Below, in pieces: positions 1-10,533 of a DNA stretch of 64,000 bases. Origin of the DNA: Mycolicibacter hiberniae (GTDB lineage Bacteria > Actinomycetota > Actinomycetes > Mycobacteriales > Mycobacteriaceae); NCBI RefSeq assembly GCF_010729485.1, contig NZ_AP022609.1, positions 2,418,001 through 2,482,000 on the forward strand, read 5' to 3'. A program made the position numbers and the translations under genes. Position 1 is the stretch's first letter; each line of letters opens with the position of its first letter. The notes beneath the pieces are model-generated. The model did no database searches. It was not told the DNA's origin and saw nothing but the letters and a program-made list of their open reading frames with translations.

Positions 1-31
1 CACCGCTGACCGCTGAGGGGGCGCACTGACC

Positions 32-1633
32 ATGGCGGGCATGCCAATCCCATCTGTCGAATACGGCCTCGTGTTACCGCTGCTGATCGTTTTCGGCACC
101 GCGGTGGCCGGTGTGGCCGTCGAAGCGTTCGTCGCGCGTCGGGCGCGCTATGCGACCCAAGTGCTGCTCGCCGTCGGCGGCCTGGCCGCCGCGTTCGCCG
201 CAATCGTCGAAGTGGGCCGCGAGCTGCCGGCCGACGGCCGTGTCGCGGTGCTGGGCTCGATGGCGGTGGACCGGCCGGTGCTGGTGCTGCAGGCCACCAT
301 CGCACTGGTGGGGATCATGGCCGTGGTGTTCATGGCGGAGCGCAACATCGGCACCGGCGTTGCCGAAGGTCCGGGAGCCGCGGCCGCGCCGACGGCACCG
401 CCACGCGCGGGCATGGACTCGTTCACGCCCCAGGCGTCGGCGGTACCCGACAGCGTCGCCGAACTCGACGCCGCCCGGGCCGGGGTGACCCAGACCGAGG
501 TGTTCCCGCTGACCGTGCTGGCGATCGGCGGCATGATGGTGTTCCCCGCCGCCAACGATCTGGTCACCATGTTCGTGGCACTGGAAGTGCTCTCCCTGCC
601 GCTGTATCTGCTGTGCGGTCTGGCCCGCTACCGCCGCCTGCTCTCCCAGGAAGCAGCCCTGAAGTATTTCTTGCTGGGCGCGTTCTCCTCGGCGCTGTTC
701 CTGTTCGGCGCCGCTTTGCTGTACGGCGCCACCGGGACACTGACCCTGACAGAGATCGGCGAGCGGCTGTTCGCCCACAGCGGCGACCCGCTGGCGCTGA
801 TCGGTGCCGGCCTGATCCTGGTCGGCCTGTTCTTCAAGGTCGGCGCCGTGCCCTTCCATTCATGGGTGCCCGATGTCTATGTCGGGGCGCCGACACCGGT
901 CACCGGATTCATGGCGGCCGCCACCAAAGTCGCCGCCTTCGGGGCGATGCTGCGCATCCTCTACGTCGCGCTGCCGGCGCTGCACGACCAGTGGCGTCCC
1001 CTGCTGTGGCTGATCGCAATCGTGACCATGGTGGTCGCCACCATCGCGGCGATCACCCAGACCGAGGTCAAGAGGATGCTCGCCTATTCCTCGATCGCGC
1101 ACGCGGGTTTCGTGCTGACCGGCGTCTTGTCGGCGATCCCGGCCGGCATCTCGGCGACGCTGTTCTACTTGGTCGCCTACAGCTTCTCCACCGTGGGCGC
1201 CTTCGCCGTGGTGAATCTGATCCGCGGCTCCGGCGGTGAAGAGGAACTCGACATGGCCCGGTGGGCCGGGCTGGGCCGGCGCTATCCGGTGGTGGGCTTG
1301 CTGTTTTCGATGTTCCTGCTGGCCTTCGCCGGCATTCCGCTCACCAGTGGCTTCATCAGTAAGTTCGCGGTCTTCAAGGCCGCCGCCGAAGGCGGTGCCG
1401 CACCGCTGGTGGTGGTGGGCGTGGTCGCCAGCGGTGTGGCCGCCTACTTCTACGTCCGGGTGATCGTGTTGATGTTCTTCACCGACTCCCCTGCCGATCC
1501 GCCGAACCTGGTTCTGCCCAGCGTGTGGAGCAAGGCGGCGATCGCCCTGTGCGCAGCGGTGACGGTGTTGCTGGGAGTGTTCCCGCAACCGCTGCTGGAC
1601 CTGGTGGACGCGGCAACGCAATTCGCGCAGTAA
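32..1633 (+). CDS. nuoN: NADH-quinone oxidoreductase subunit N (complex I)
   Basis: This is the last antiporter-like membrane subunit of proton-pumping NADH dehydrogenase (complex I); it moves protons in the cytoplasmic membrane during NADH-to-menaquinone electron transfer. The 533-residue protein is hydrophobic throughout, with many membrane helices. The block around residues 270-300 (VGAVPFHSWVPDVYVGAPTP) and the ALKYFLLGAFSSALFLFG stretch near residue 210 are typical of NuoN. A proline/alanine-rich loop at about residues 110-150 is usual in the mycobacterial form. The ATG follows a GAGGGGGC ribosome site. The first 31 bases of the window would be the end or spacer of nuoM, so this is the end of a nuo operon whose other genes lie outside the window. 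Confidence 0.97.
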   Translation: MAGMPIPSVEYGLVLPLLIVFGTAVAGVAVEAFVARRARYATQVLLAVGGLAAAFAAIVEVGRELPADGRVAVLGSMAVDRPVLVLQATIALVGIMAVVFMAERNIGTGVAEGPGAAAAPTAPPRAGMDSFTPQASAVPDSVAELDAARAGVTQTEVFPLTVLAIGGMMVFPAANDLVTMFVALEVLSLPLYLLCGLARYRRLLSQEAALKYFLLGAFSSALFLFGAALLYGATGTLTLTEIGERLFAHSGDPLALIGAGLILVGLFFKVGAVPFHSWVPDVYVGAPTPVTGFMAAATKVAAFGAMLRILYVALPALHDQWRPLLWLIAIVTMVVATIAAITQTEVKRMLAYSSIAHAGFVLTGVLSAIPAGISATLFYLVAYSFSTVGAFAVVNLIRGSGGEEELDMARWAGLGRRYPVVGLLFSMFLLAFAGIPLTSGFISKFAVFKAAAEGGAAPLVVVGVVASGVAAYFYVRVIVLMFFTDSPADPPNLVLPSVWSKAAIALCAAVTVLLGVFPQPLLDLVDAATQFAQ

Positions 1634-1674
1634 GCGGGGTATGCCCGTCGCCCCGGGCGGGTACACCCCCGGAT

Positions 1675-2163
1675 ATGGGCGACGAGTCATTTCAGCAGCT
1701 GGTCAGCATGCTGGACTACACCATGTTCGTAGTCACCACCCGGGCACACGACGAGACCTCGGGCTGCCTGGTGGGCTTCGCCACCCAGACCAGCATCGAT
1801 CCGGCGAGATTCCTGGTGGGAATTTCCAAACGCAATCACACCTTCGCCGTGGCGGCCGCATCCGAGCACTTGGCCGTCCACGTGCTGGCCCGCCAGGACA
1901 AGGAGCTGGCCCGGCTGTTCGGCAGCCAGACCGGGGACGACATCAACAAATTCGAGCACTGCGCCTGGCACCGCGGTCCGGAGGGCATGCCCATCCTCGA
2001 TGCGGCACCGGGCTGGTTCGTCGGCAAGACCCTGCGCCGCATCGACCTCGGCGACCATCTCGGCTACCTGTTGGAGCCGGTCGCCGCGGAAGCCGACCAG
2101 CGCACCGACGACTTGTTGTCGCTTGCCGACGTCGGGGACCTGGAACCGGGCCACAGCGCCTGA
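1675..2163 (+). CDS. flavin reductase-like FMN-binding protein
   Basis: This 162-residue protein belongs to the flavin reductase-like/FMN-binding split-barrel family. Residues near the N-terminus (MLDYTMFVVTTRA, GCLVGFATQTSIDP, RFLVGISKRNHT) follow the family pattern of an FMN-binding barrel that normally supplies reduced flavin or acts as a small oxidoreductase. The reading frame stays open upstream into the end of nuoN, but the ATG at 1675 gives the usual family N-terminus. It lies 41 bases after nuoN on the same strand and may be read through from the nuo operon. The downstream neighbour is convergent. The substrate or partner cannot be told from sequence. Confidence 0.8.
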   Translation: MGDESFQQLVSMLDYTMFVVTTRAHDETSGCLVGFATQTSIDPARFLVGISKRNHTFAVAAASEHLAVHVLARQDKELARLFGSQTGDDINKFEHCAWHRGPEGMPILDAAPGWFVGKTLRRIDLGDHLGYLLEPVAAEADQRTDDLLSLADVGDLEPGHSA

Positions 2164-2182
2164 GCGATCACCGCCGCAGCGC

Positions 2183-3181
2183 TCAGGCCGGTTCGCGCGG
2201 CGGCAGACCCGCGGCCCGGTAGATCGCGTCGATGACGGCCATGTTCTCGATCGCGTCCTGCGGGGTGGTCCGAACCGGGGCACCGCGCAGCACGGCGGCG
2301 GCGAACGCGTCGAGCTGGTAGGCATAGGAAGCCCGATGGCTGAACCGCTCCACCCGCCTGCCCCGCCGGGAGCGAACGCCCAATCGGTGAAAGTACTGGG
2401 GCATCAATGGGTTGATGGCGCGCAGCTCGCCGTGTTCGCCGATCACGCGGGCACTGATCTGCAACAGATTCGCCGACCACAGCGAGCAACGGATCGTCCC
2501 GGTGTGCCCGCCCGGAAATCGCAGCCGCGCCGTCATCGCCCGGTCCACGAACTGATCACGCAGTTTCGCCTGCGCCTGCACGACGTCGGGGGTCCCTCCG
2601 CCGAACGTACGGGCCATGTGGACCGCGTAGCAGCCGGCGTCCATCAACGCTCCGCCGGCCAGCGGGTAGTGGTAACGGATGTCGGAGAATCGCGGCAGGG
2701 GAAAGCTGAGCGCGGCGTCGACCCGCTGGAGCTTGCCCAATTCACCCGAGGCGATTATCTCCTCGATGCGAAGTGTCATCGGGTGATAGCGGTAGTGGAA
2801 CGCCTCCATCACCACCAGGTCGGTGCGCGCGGCGGCCGCGGCGATCGCACGGGCTTCATCGGCGTTGGCGGTGAGCGGTTTCTCGCACAGCACGTGCTTG
2901 CCGGCATCCAGCGCGGCGCGGGTCCACCTGCCGTGCAGGTGGTTGGGCAACGGGATGTACACGGCATCGACGGCCGGGTCGGCGATCAGCGCGTCGTAGC
3001 TGTCGTGGACCCGCTCGATGCGGTGTTTGCCCGCGAAGGCACGGGCGCGAGTGACGTCGCGCGCTGCCACGGCGCTGACCACCACTTCCGGGTTGGCGGC
3101 GGCCGGTTTGACCAGTGCATCCGGGGCGATCCGGGCCGCCCCGAGCACTCCGATGCGCAGCACCGGGGTGGTTCCGGTCAT
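2183..3181 (-). CDS. Gfo/Idh/MocA family oxidoreductase
   Basis: The 332-residue protein starts with a Rossmann motif (IGVLGAARIAP) for NAD(P) binding. It carries the signature EKPLTANADEA, in which the lysine is the usual active-site residue, followed by the C-terminal beta-sheet domain of this family. Members oxidise or reduce sugars, inositols and related polyols. The ATG overlaps the stop of the upstream PIG-L gene by four bases (ATGA), so the two are translationally coupled. With the TetR gene in front they form a three-gene operon TetR, PIG-L deacetylase, dehydrogenase. This suggests processing of an amino sugar or glycoconjugate, but the substrate is unknown. Confidence 0.88.
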   Translation of the reverse strand: MTGTTPVLRIGVLGAARIAPDALVKPAAANPEVVVSAVAARDVTRARAFAGKHRIERVHDSYDALIADPAVDAVYIPLPNHLHGRWTRAALDAGKHVLCEKPLTANADEARAIAAAAARTDLVVMEAFHYRYHPMTLRIEEIIASGELGKLQRVDAALSFPLPRFSDIRYHYPLAGGALMDAGCYAVHMARTFGGGTPDVVQAQAKLRDQFVDRAMTARLRFPGGHTGTIRCSLWSANLLQISARVIGEHGELRAINPLMPQYFHRLGVRSRRGRRVERFSHRASYAYQLDAFAAAVLRGAPVRTTPQDAIENMAVIDAIYRAAGLPPREPA

Positions 3182-3873
3182 GCCTCGGCGCTCCGGATGA
3201 GACGGAAACCGGCCACCCGGCGGCCGGGCAGCGCCGAGGTCGTCATATCGACTACCTTGCGTGCCTGCTCGGGTACCGCCGTGGCGGGGTCGAGCACCGA
3301 CAGGTAGACCTCGTGGGCGGCCAGCGACTCCACCGCGGTGTCGAGGTAGGCATCCACGTCCTCGACGTGACTGGGTCCCGGCCCGCCCTGGAAAAGCCAA
3401 CGAGGCGTGGACGCCATGGCGTCCCAGGCGTCGGTGACCGCGGCAGCGAATTCGATGTGGTCGCGCTGGTTGGGCATCCCCGGTGCGAACTCGGGGGCTC
3501 CGTAGACCGCGACCACCACGTCGGGGCGATCGTGCGCGATCACCGAGGCGATCTTGGCCCGCAGGGCCGGCTTGTTGACGATGTTGCTGTCCGGGAAGTC
3601 CCAGAACTCGACGCCGGCGACCGGGTCCACGCCCACGATCGCCGCGGCCCGCCGTTGCTCGGCCTCCCGCAGTGGGCCCGCCTGCTGCGGATCCATCCCG
3701 GCGATACCCCGCTCGCCCCTGGATGCCAGTGCGTAGCGGACACGCTTGCCGGCGGCGGTCCACTTCGCCACCGCTGCCGCGATGCCGTATTCGGGGTCGT
3801 CGGGATGCGGAACCAGCACCAGCATCGAGGCCCAGTCCGCCGGGAATGGCAGCGGTTCGTTCGGTGCGGACAT
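3178..3873 (-). CDS. PIG-L/LmbE family deacetylase
   Basis: This is a 231-residue LmbE/PIG-L-type zinc hydrolase. The metal motif appears as VPHPDDPEYG near residue 25, with further family blocks NQRDHIEFAAAVTDAW and the aspartate in FWDFPDSN. Characterised relatives remove the acetyl group from N-acetylglucosamine conjugates (MshB, Mca, PIG-L). I choose the ATG at 3873 (MSAPNEP) because it starts four bases after the TetR stop. It is preceded by the TetR gene and overlaps the dehydrogenase downstream, so all three are probably one transcript. The exact substrate is not evident; it lacks features that would point specifically to mycothiol enzymes. Confidence 0.87.
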   Translation of the reverse strand: MSAPNEPLPFPADWASMLVLVPHPDDPEYGIAAAVAKWTAAGKRVRYALASRGERGIAGMDPQQAGPLREAEQRRAAAIVGVDPVAGVEFWDFPDSNIVNKPALRAKIASVIAHDRPDVVVAVYGAPEFAPGMPNQRDHIEFAAAVTDAWDAMASTPRWLFQGGPGPSHVEDVDAYLDTAVESLAAHEVYLSVLDPATAVPEQARKVVDMTTSALPGRRVAGFRLIRSAEA

Positions 3874-3877
3874 GGCC

Positions 3878-5670
<1,793 letters not shown>

Positions 5671-5671
<1 letters not shown>

Positions 5672-6786
5672 TGCTGGGGCCACTCGACGAATACCCGGTC
5701 CATCAACTGCCGCAGCCGATCGCCTGGCCGGGCTCCTCGGACCGCAACTTCTACGACCGTTGCTACCTCAACGCCCACGACCGCACCGGCGAGATCTTCG
5801 TGATCACCGGATGCGGCTACTATCCCAACCTCGGCGTCAAAGACGCCTTTGTGCTGGTGCGCCGGGGCGATACCCAGACCGCGGTACACCTGTCCGACGG
5901 AATCGACTCCGACCGGCTCAATCAGCGCGTCGGCGCCTACCGCATCGAGGTCACCGATCCCCTGCGCTCACTGCGGGTGGTCATGGATGAAACCGACGGC
6001 ATTGCCCTCGATCTGGTGTGGGAGGGTCTGTTCGACCCGGTACAGGAGCAGCGCCACATCCTGCGGACCGGCACCAGGGTGACCCTGGACGCGCAGCGTT
6101 TCGCCCAACTGGGCACCTGGAGTGGGCGCATCGCGATCGACGGCGAGGAGATCGCCGTGGACCCCGCCGTCTGGATCGGTTCGCGTGACCGCTCCTGGGG
6201 CATCCGCCCGGTCGGTGAACGCGAGCCCGCGGGACGACCGGCCGACCCGCCGTTCGACGGCATGTGGTGGCTCTACGTACCCATGGCATTCGAGGACTTC
6301 GCGGTGGTGATGATCGTCCAAGAGGAACCCGACGGGTTCCGCTCGCTCAACGACTGCAGCCGGATCTGGCGCGACGGCCGCGTCGAACAGCTTGGCTGGC
6401 CCCGGATTTCGACCCGCTACCGATCGGGCACCCGGATCGCCACCGGCGCCACCATCGAAGCCACGCGCCCGGATGGCACGCCGGTGGTGTTCGAGGTGGA
6501 ATCCAAACTGCCGGTCCCCATTCACGTCGGCGGCGGTTACGGCGGCGACATCGACTGGCTGCATGGCGAGTGGAAGGGCGAGAAGTTCACCGAGCGCCTG
6601 ACCTATGACATGACCGATCCAGCCATCCTGGGGCGGGCCAGCTTCGGAATGATCGACCATGTGGGGCGTGCGGTGTGCCGCGACGGCGACGCCGCCCCGG
6701 TCGAGGGCTGGGGCCTCTACGAACACGGCGTGTTGGGCCGCCACGACCCGAGCGGGTTCCCCGACTGGGTCACGATGGCGCCCTAG
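5671..6786 (+). CDS. conserved protein of unknown function, beta-rich
   Basis: A 371-residue soluble protein without signal peptide. It contains regularly spaced strands and tryptophan-rich motifs (RNFYDRCYLNAHD, VWIGSRDRSWGIRP, DGMWWLYVPMAFEDFA). The pattern recalls CrtC/hydroxyneurosporene-synthase-like or DUF7064/7065-type beta-barrel proteins found in actinobacteria. I am not sure of the family and assign no activity. It is translationally coupled to the phosphotransferase (TGATG overlap), and that pairing is the best clue to its role. The next gene is convergent, 13 bases away. Confidence 0.75.
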
Positions 6787-6799
6787 GGTATAGCCGCCG

Positions 6800-7798
6800 T
6801 CAACGCAGGTTGGCGACGATCTCACCGATCAGCGCCGGCGCGATCGGTGCCGCCTGGTAGACGCAGACCGTGTCGGCGACTCCGTCGACCCGGTCACGGA
6901 TACGCGCCGCCACCTGCGCCGGCGTGCCGCAGGCGGCAATGGTGTGCAGGATTTCGTCGTTGATCAGCGCACCCATCTGCGCCCACCTGCCCTGCTTGGA
7001 CAGTGCGTTGAGTTCAGGTTGCAGGTCCTGCCAGCCGTGGGCGGCCAGCACCGGGGCGTAGGCCGGAGTCGAAGCATAGAATCCGAGCAGTGTCCGGGTG
7101 GCGGCCTCGGCGGCCTGCCGTTGCGCCTCGGTGGCGCCGGTGGCCACGATGATCTCCGGAACCACGGTGAAGTCCTCGGCACGGCGCCCGGCGCGGTCGA
7201 GCCCAGCACGCACCGCGGGCAGGGTGTTCTGGTGCAGAAATCGCTTGGTGGAGAACGGCATCACCAGCAGTCCGTCTGCATGCTCAGCGGCAGCTCGGGT
7301 CAGCAGCGGACCCAGCGCGCCGATGAAGATCGGCGGTGCGCCATAGGGGTTCGGCCCCGGCGAGAATGTCGGGGTCATCAACGTATGCCGGTAATAGTCG
7401 CCCCGAAAATCCAAGCGGACACCGGTGTTCCAGGACTCGAAGATCGCCCGCAGCGCCGAGACGAGCTCCACCATGCGGTCCACCGGCCGGTCGAACGCGG
7501 CGCCGAATCGCTTCTCGATCTGGGTGCGCACCTGCGTGCCCAAACCGAGAATGAAGCGCCCGCCGCTGAGCAGCTGGTGGTCATTGGCCTGATGCGCCAA
7601 ATGGATCGGGTTACGCGGGAACGCGATCGCGACGTTGGTCATCAGGTCCAGGCCGCCCACGCCGGCAGCCAGCGTCAATGGGGCGAACACGTCATGCGGG
7701 CCCTCGAAGGTGAACACCCCGTCGACGCCGGCATCGCGAAGCTCGCGGGCCTGAGCGACCACACCGGTCAGCCCGCTGAGGGCAGCCAGAACCTTCAA
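6800..7798 (-). CDS. LLM-class (F420-dependent-type) oxidoreductase
   Basis: A luciferase-like TIM-barrel oxidoreductase of 332 residues. Family blocks include FTFEGPHDVFAPLTLAA, FPRNPIHLAHQANDHQLLSGGR, ILGLGTQVR and IFIGALGP. The mycobacterial subgroup typically uses coenzyme F420, but flavin use is not excluded. No ATG lies at the expected N-terminus. A TTG at 7798 gives MKVLAALSGLTG and leaves a 16-base gap to the upstream hydrolase, whereas an ATG at 7882 would overlap that gene by 68 bases. It probably shares a transcript with the hydrolase. Confidence 0.85.
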   Translation of the reverse strand: MKVLAALSGLTGVVAQARELRDAGVDGVFTFEGPHDVFAPLTLAAGVGGLDLMTNVAIAFPRNPIHLAHQANDHQLLSGGRFILGLGTQVRTQIEKRFGAAFDRPVDRMVELVSALRAIFESWNTGVRLDFRGDYYRHTLMTPTFSPGPNPYGAPPIFIGALGPLLTRAAAEHADGLLVMPFSTKRFLHQNTLPAVRAGLDRAGRRAEDFTVVPEIIVATGATEAQRQAAEAATRTLLGFYASTPAYAPVLAAHGWQDLQPELNALSKQGRWAQMGALINDEILHTIAACGTPAQVAARIRDRVDGVADTVCVYQAAPIAPALIGEIVANLR

Positions 7799-7814
7799 TG
7801 CAATTCCGGGGACT

Positions 7815-8801
7815 CTACGAGCGGAACTCGGCGCCGACGGCCACGTCGCCCGCCGCCCCGGTGGCCATGTCGGCCAGGGCACGCAGTTCTCGGTTCACCA
7901 CGGCGGGGTGCTCGAGGATCGAGCAGTGTCCCCCACTGAGTTCGATGAACCGGGCGAGGTTGGGCACGGCGTCGGCGATCCGGTGCGACACCCGCAGCGG
8001 CAACAACTTGTCGCGGGTGCTGCCGATGACCAGCGTCGGCACGGTCAGCCCGTCGAGGTTGATGAAAGACCCCTGACCGAGCGAATCGGCCAGCACCCGC
8101 ACCCAGTGGCCGCGGCCGGCCGCCGGAGTCTTGGCGAACAGGTCGCAGATCAGCGCGTTGACCCAGGGGTCGGCCTCACCGCCGACGGCGAGCATGCGCA
8201 CAAATCTGCGAACCGCCACATGCGCCGGCCCGGCGATCGGGACGTTGCCGAACGTCAGCAGCGCGCGGCGCGCGGTTTCCACGCGCACCCGTTGCACCGG
8301 CGGCGGCACCCGGAACAGGTCCACCTCGGCCAGCAGATTGCCGGAGGTCGTATTGATCAGCGCGACGGCATCGGCCCGCTCCTGCACGCGGTGGCGGAAC
8401 CTGTCCGACCAGGCGTTGATCGCGATGCCGCCCATCGAATGGCCGGCGATGACGGCCCGCTCCCCCGGCGCCAGGGTGGCCTCGAGCACCGAGTCCAGAT
8501 CCGATGCCAGGTGGGTCAGGCTGTATCCGCCACGCCGGGGTACCCCGCTGCGTCCGTGACCACGGTGGTCGTAGGCGATCACCCGGTGGTCGGTGCTCAG
8601 GTCGGCGATCTGGTGGCCCCACACGCGGATGGCGCAGGTGATGCCGTGCGCGAGCACAATCGGGTAGCCGTCCGGCGGACCGAAGACCTGGGTGTGCAGG
8701 CGGGTTCCGTCGGCTGCCCGGACCTCCATGGTGCGGGCCGGCGGCAACTCCGCCGGGAACGTGCCAGCATTCCGCCGCCGGCTGGACCGTTGAGCACTCA
8801 T
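7815..8801 (-). CDS. alpha/beta hydrolase
   Basis: A 328-residue alpha/beta-hydrolase fold enzyme. The nucleophile elbow is GHSMGG with Ser122. The likely acid lies in STRDKLLP and the catalytic histidine in GGHCSILEHP near the C-terminus. An oxyanion HG motif (LAHGIT) lies near residue 52. Such enzymes hydrolyse esters, epoxides or related bonds. The ATG at 8801 is preferred over a GTG six bases earlier because GATGAGG is correctly spaced to it. It starts the operon that includes the luciferase-like gene and is divergent from the quinone oxidoreductase gene. Confidence 0.88.
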   Translation of the reverse strand: MSAQRSSRRRNAGTFPAELPPARTMEVRAADGTRLHTQVFGPPDGYPIVLAHGITCAIRVWGHQIADLSTDHRVIAYDHRGHGRSGVPRRGGYSLTHLASDLDSVLEATLAPGERAVIAGHSMGGIAINAWSDRFRHRVQERADAVALINTTSGNLLAEVDLFRVPPPVQRVRVETARRALLTFGNVPIAGPAHVAVRRFVRMLAVGGEADPWVNALICDLFAKTPAAGRGHWVRVLADSLGQGSFINLDGLTVPTLVIGSTRDKLLPLRVSHRIADAVPNLARFIELSGGHCSILEHPAVVNRELRALADMATGAAGDVAVGAEFRS

Positions 8802-8819
8802 CGCCACACCTCATCGGTA

Positions 8820-8839
8820 ATGCGGCAACACTGCCGCAT
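8820..8839. promoter_or_regulatory. perfect inverted repeat in divergent promoter region
   Basis: ATGCGGCA and TGCCGCAT form perfect 8-base arms around the spacer ACAC. The repeat lies between the divergent hydrolase (start 8801) and quinone oxidoreductase (start 8902) genes. Its symmetry and position suit an operator for a dimeric regulator; no regulator gene is adjacent. Confidence 0.45.
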
Positions 8840-8901
8840 CGCGAGCATACGCCTGAGTGGACTAGGTTTTCGGGGAGGCACTACAGACGGAGGGCTCGCC
8901 C

Positions 8902-9876
8902 ATGCGCGCGGTACAGATTTCCCAACTCGACGGGCCGGCTGCGGCGCAGGTGGTCGAGCTGGAGGAACCGGTCGGTGATGACCTGGTCGTCATCGACGTG
9001 CACGCGGCCGGGGTGGCGTTTCCCGACGTGTTGCAGTCCCGCGGGCTCTATCAGCACAAGCCGGAGCTGCCGTTCGTGCCCGGTGGCGAGGCCGCCGGTG
9101 TGGTGCGCAGCGCCCCGGCCGGCGCACATGTGCGTCCCGGCGACCGGGTGGCGGTGCTGACCATGCTCAACGGCGGAATGGCGCAGGTGATCGCGGTGCC
9201 GGCCGCGCAGGTGTTCGCGCTGCCCGACTCGGTGTCGTTGGAGGCCGGCGCCGGACTGCTGTTCAACGACCTGACGGTGCTGTTCGCGCTGACCACGCGC
9301 GGTCATCTGACCGAGGGGAGCACCGTGCTGGTGCACGGCGCCGCCGGCGGAATCGGCACCTCCGCGCTGCGGCTGGCCGGACCGCTCGGCGCCGCGCGGG
9401 TGATCGCCGTCGTGTCCACCGAGGCCAAAGCCGAGGCTGCCCGCGCTGCCGGGGCCACCGACACCGTGCTCGCCGACGGGTTCCGCGAGGCGGTCGCCGA
9501 GTTGACCAGAGGGCGCGGCGTGGACCTGGTGCTCGACCCGGTCGGCGGCGACCGGGTCACCGACTCGCTGCGGTCCCTGGCTCCCGCCGGCCGATTGCTG
9601 GTGGTGGGTTTCACCGGCGGCGACATCCCGACGGTCAAGGTCAACCGGCTCCTTCTCAACAACATCGACGTGGTCGGGGTCGGCTGGGGTGCATGGGTGA
9701 CGTCGCATCCGGGCGAGCTGGAGCGGCAGTGGGAGACCCTGAAGCCGCTGCTGGCATCCGGCCAGGTGGCGCCGCCGAAGCCGCACGTGTTCGGGCTCGA
9801 TCAAGCAGCTGAGGCGTTGGCCGCACTGGAGAATCGCACCGCGGCCGGCAAAGTCGTGCTGCGCATGCGCGACTAG
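8902..9876 (+). CDS. NADPH:quinone oxidoreductase family protein (zinc-free MDR)
   Basis: A 324-residue medium-chain dehydrogenase/reductase of the quinone-oxidoreductase branch. It has the N-terminal GroES-like fold (FPDVLQSRGLYQHKPELPF in the first 60 residues), a PGGEAAGVV motif and the nucleotide-binding VLVHGAAGGIGTSALRLA block near residue 145. It lacks the catalytic zinc cysteines of alcohol dehydrogenases. It probably reduces quinones or enones with NADPH. The stop overlaps, tail to tail, the stop of the membrane-protein gene on the other strand. Confidence 0.88.
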   Translation: MRAVQISQLDGPAAAQVVELEEPVGDDLVVIDVHAAGVAFPDVLQSRGLYQHKPELPFVPGGEAAGVVRSAPAGAHVRPGDRVAVLTMLNGGMAQVIAVPAAQVFALPDSVSLEAGAGLLFNDLTVLFALTTRGHLTEGSTVLVHGAAGGIGTSALRLAGPLGAARVIAVVSTEAKAEAARAAGATDTVLADGFREAVAELTRGRGVDLVLDPVGGDRVTDSLRSLAPAGRLLVVGFTGGDIPTVKVNRLLLNNIDVVGVGWGAWVTSHPGELERQWETLKPLLASGQVAPPKPHVFGLDQAAEALAALENRTAAGKVVLRMRD

Positions 9877-10379
9877 TTGCCCCTGGCGTCCTCACGCCGG
9901 CCGGGCGCGAAGTGGTCGAACGCGGCCCGCATCTCGCCCACCGTCTTGTCGGTGCCCTGCAGCGAAAGCGTCACGTCACCGAATGACGCTGCCCCCGGTC
10001 TGCTGCGGCCGCCGACCGCGGCAGCGTCGTTGAGGTAGAGGTAGGCCAGCTGCACCCGGCCGGCGTCCACGGTCCTGACCCGCTCGATCGCGCTCCAGGG
10101 AATCACCCGGTTGCCGCCGCGCCGCCGGTAGACACCGTCGGCGTCGATGCGGACCTCCACGCCCGACTGAACCAGCCGGCCGGCGAGCACCGCCACGCCG
10201 AGACCGAAGAACACGATCGCGCACCAGCCGAAGATGCCCAGCGCCTCCGGCGACCAGCCGCGGATGGGGCCGACCGGACCGAATCCCCCGACCAGCCACA
10301 CTCCGGCCAGGACGAACGCGACGGCAATGGCGAGCAGGACGGCGATTTTGCCCCGGTCCAGGTGCGCTTCGAACGGCAT
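9873..10379 (-). CDS. small membrane protein with PH-like domain (STM3941-like)
   Basis: This 168-residue protein has two predicted membrane helices at about residues 12-32 and 50-72. A cytoplasmic part follows that reads like a bacterial PH domain (VEVRIDADGVYRRRGGNRVIPWSAIERVR). This resembles the STM3941/YcxB-type family of uncharacterised membrane proteins. The ATG at 10379 is preceded by GGGGAGG; a longer in-frame extension upstream lacks support. It is divergent from the monooxygenase gene, sharing 154 bases of control region. No function is assigned. Confidence 0.72.
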   Translation of the reverse strand: MPFEAHLDRGKIAVLLAIAVAFVLAGVWLVGGFGPVGPIRGWSPEALGIFGWCAIVFFGLGVAVLAGRLVQSGVEVRIDADGVYRRRGGNRVIPWSAIERVRTVDAGRVQLAYLYLNDAAAVGGRSRPGAASFGDVTLSLQGTDKTVGEMRAAFDHFAPGRREDARGN

Positions 10380-10444
10380 GGTGACCTCCCCGGCGACGAC
10401 TGTACGGGGGGCAGCGGGGCGCCGAAAGCCGGATTCGCACACTT

Positions 10445-10459
10445 CAGACGGTTCGTCTG
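10445..10459. promoter_or_regulatory. candidate TetR operator
   Basis: CAGACG-GTT-CGTCTG is a perfect 6+3+6 palindrome located 75 bases before the monooxygenase start and 66 bases from the divergent membrane-protein gene. A related TGTCAGACA lies just downstream. The monooxygenase is followed by its own TetR gene, so this is a reasonable binding site for it. Confidence 0.5.
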
Positions 10460-10533
10460 CCAAGATGTCAGACAGTCCATTCACTAGACACAATGTCCAG
10501 CTAAGCCCCATGCGGCGGGAGGAGCGCGACACG

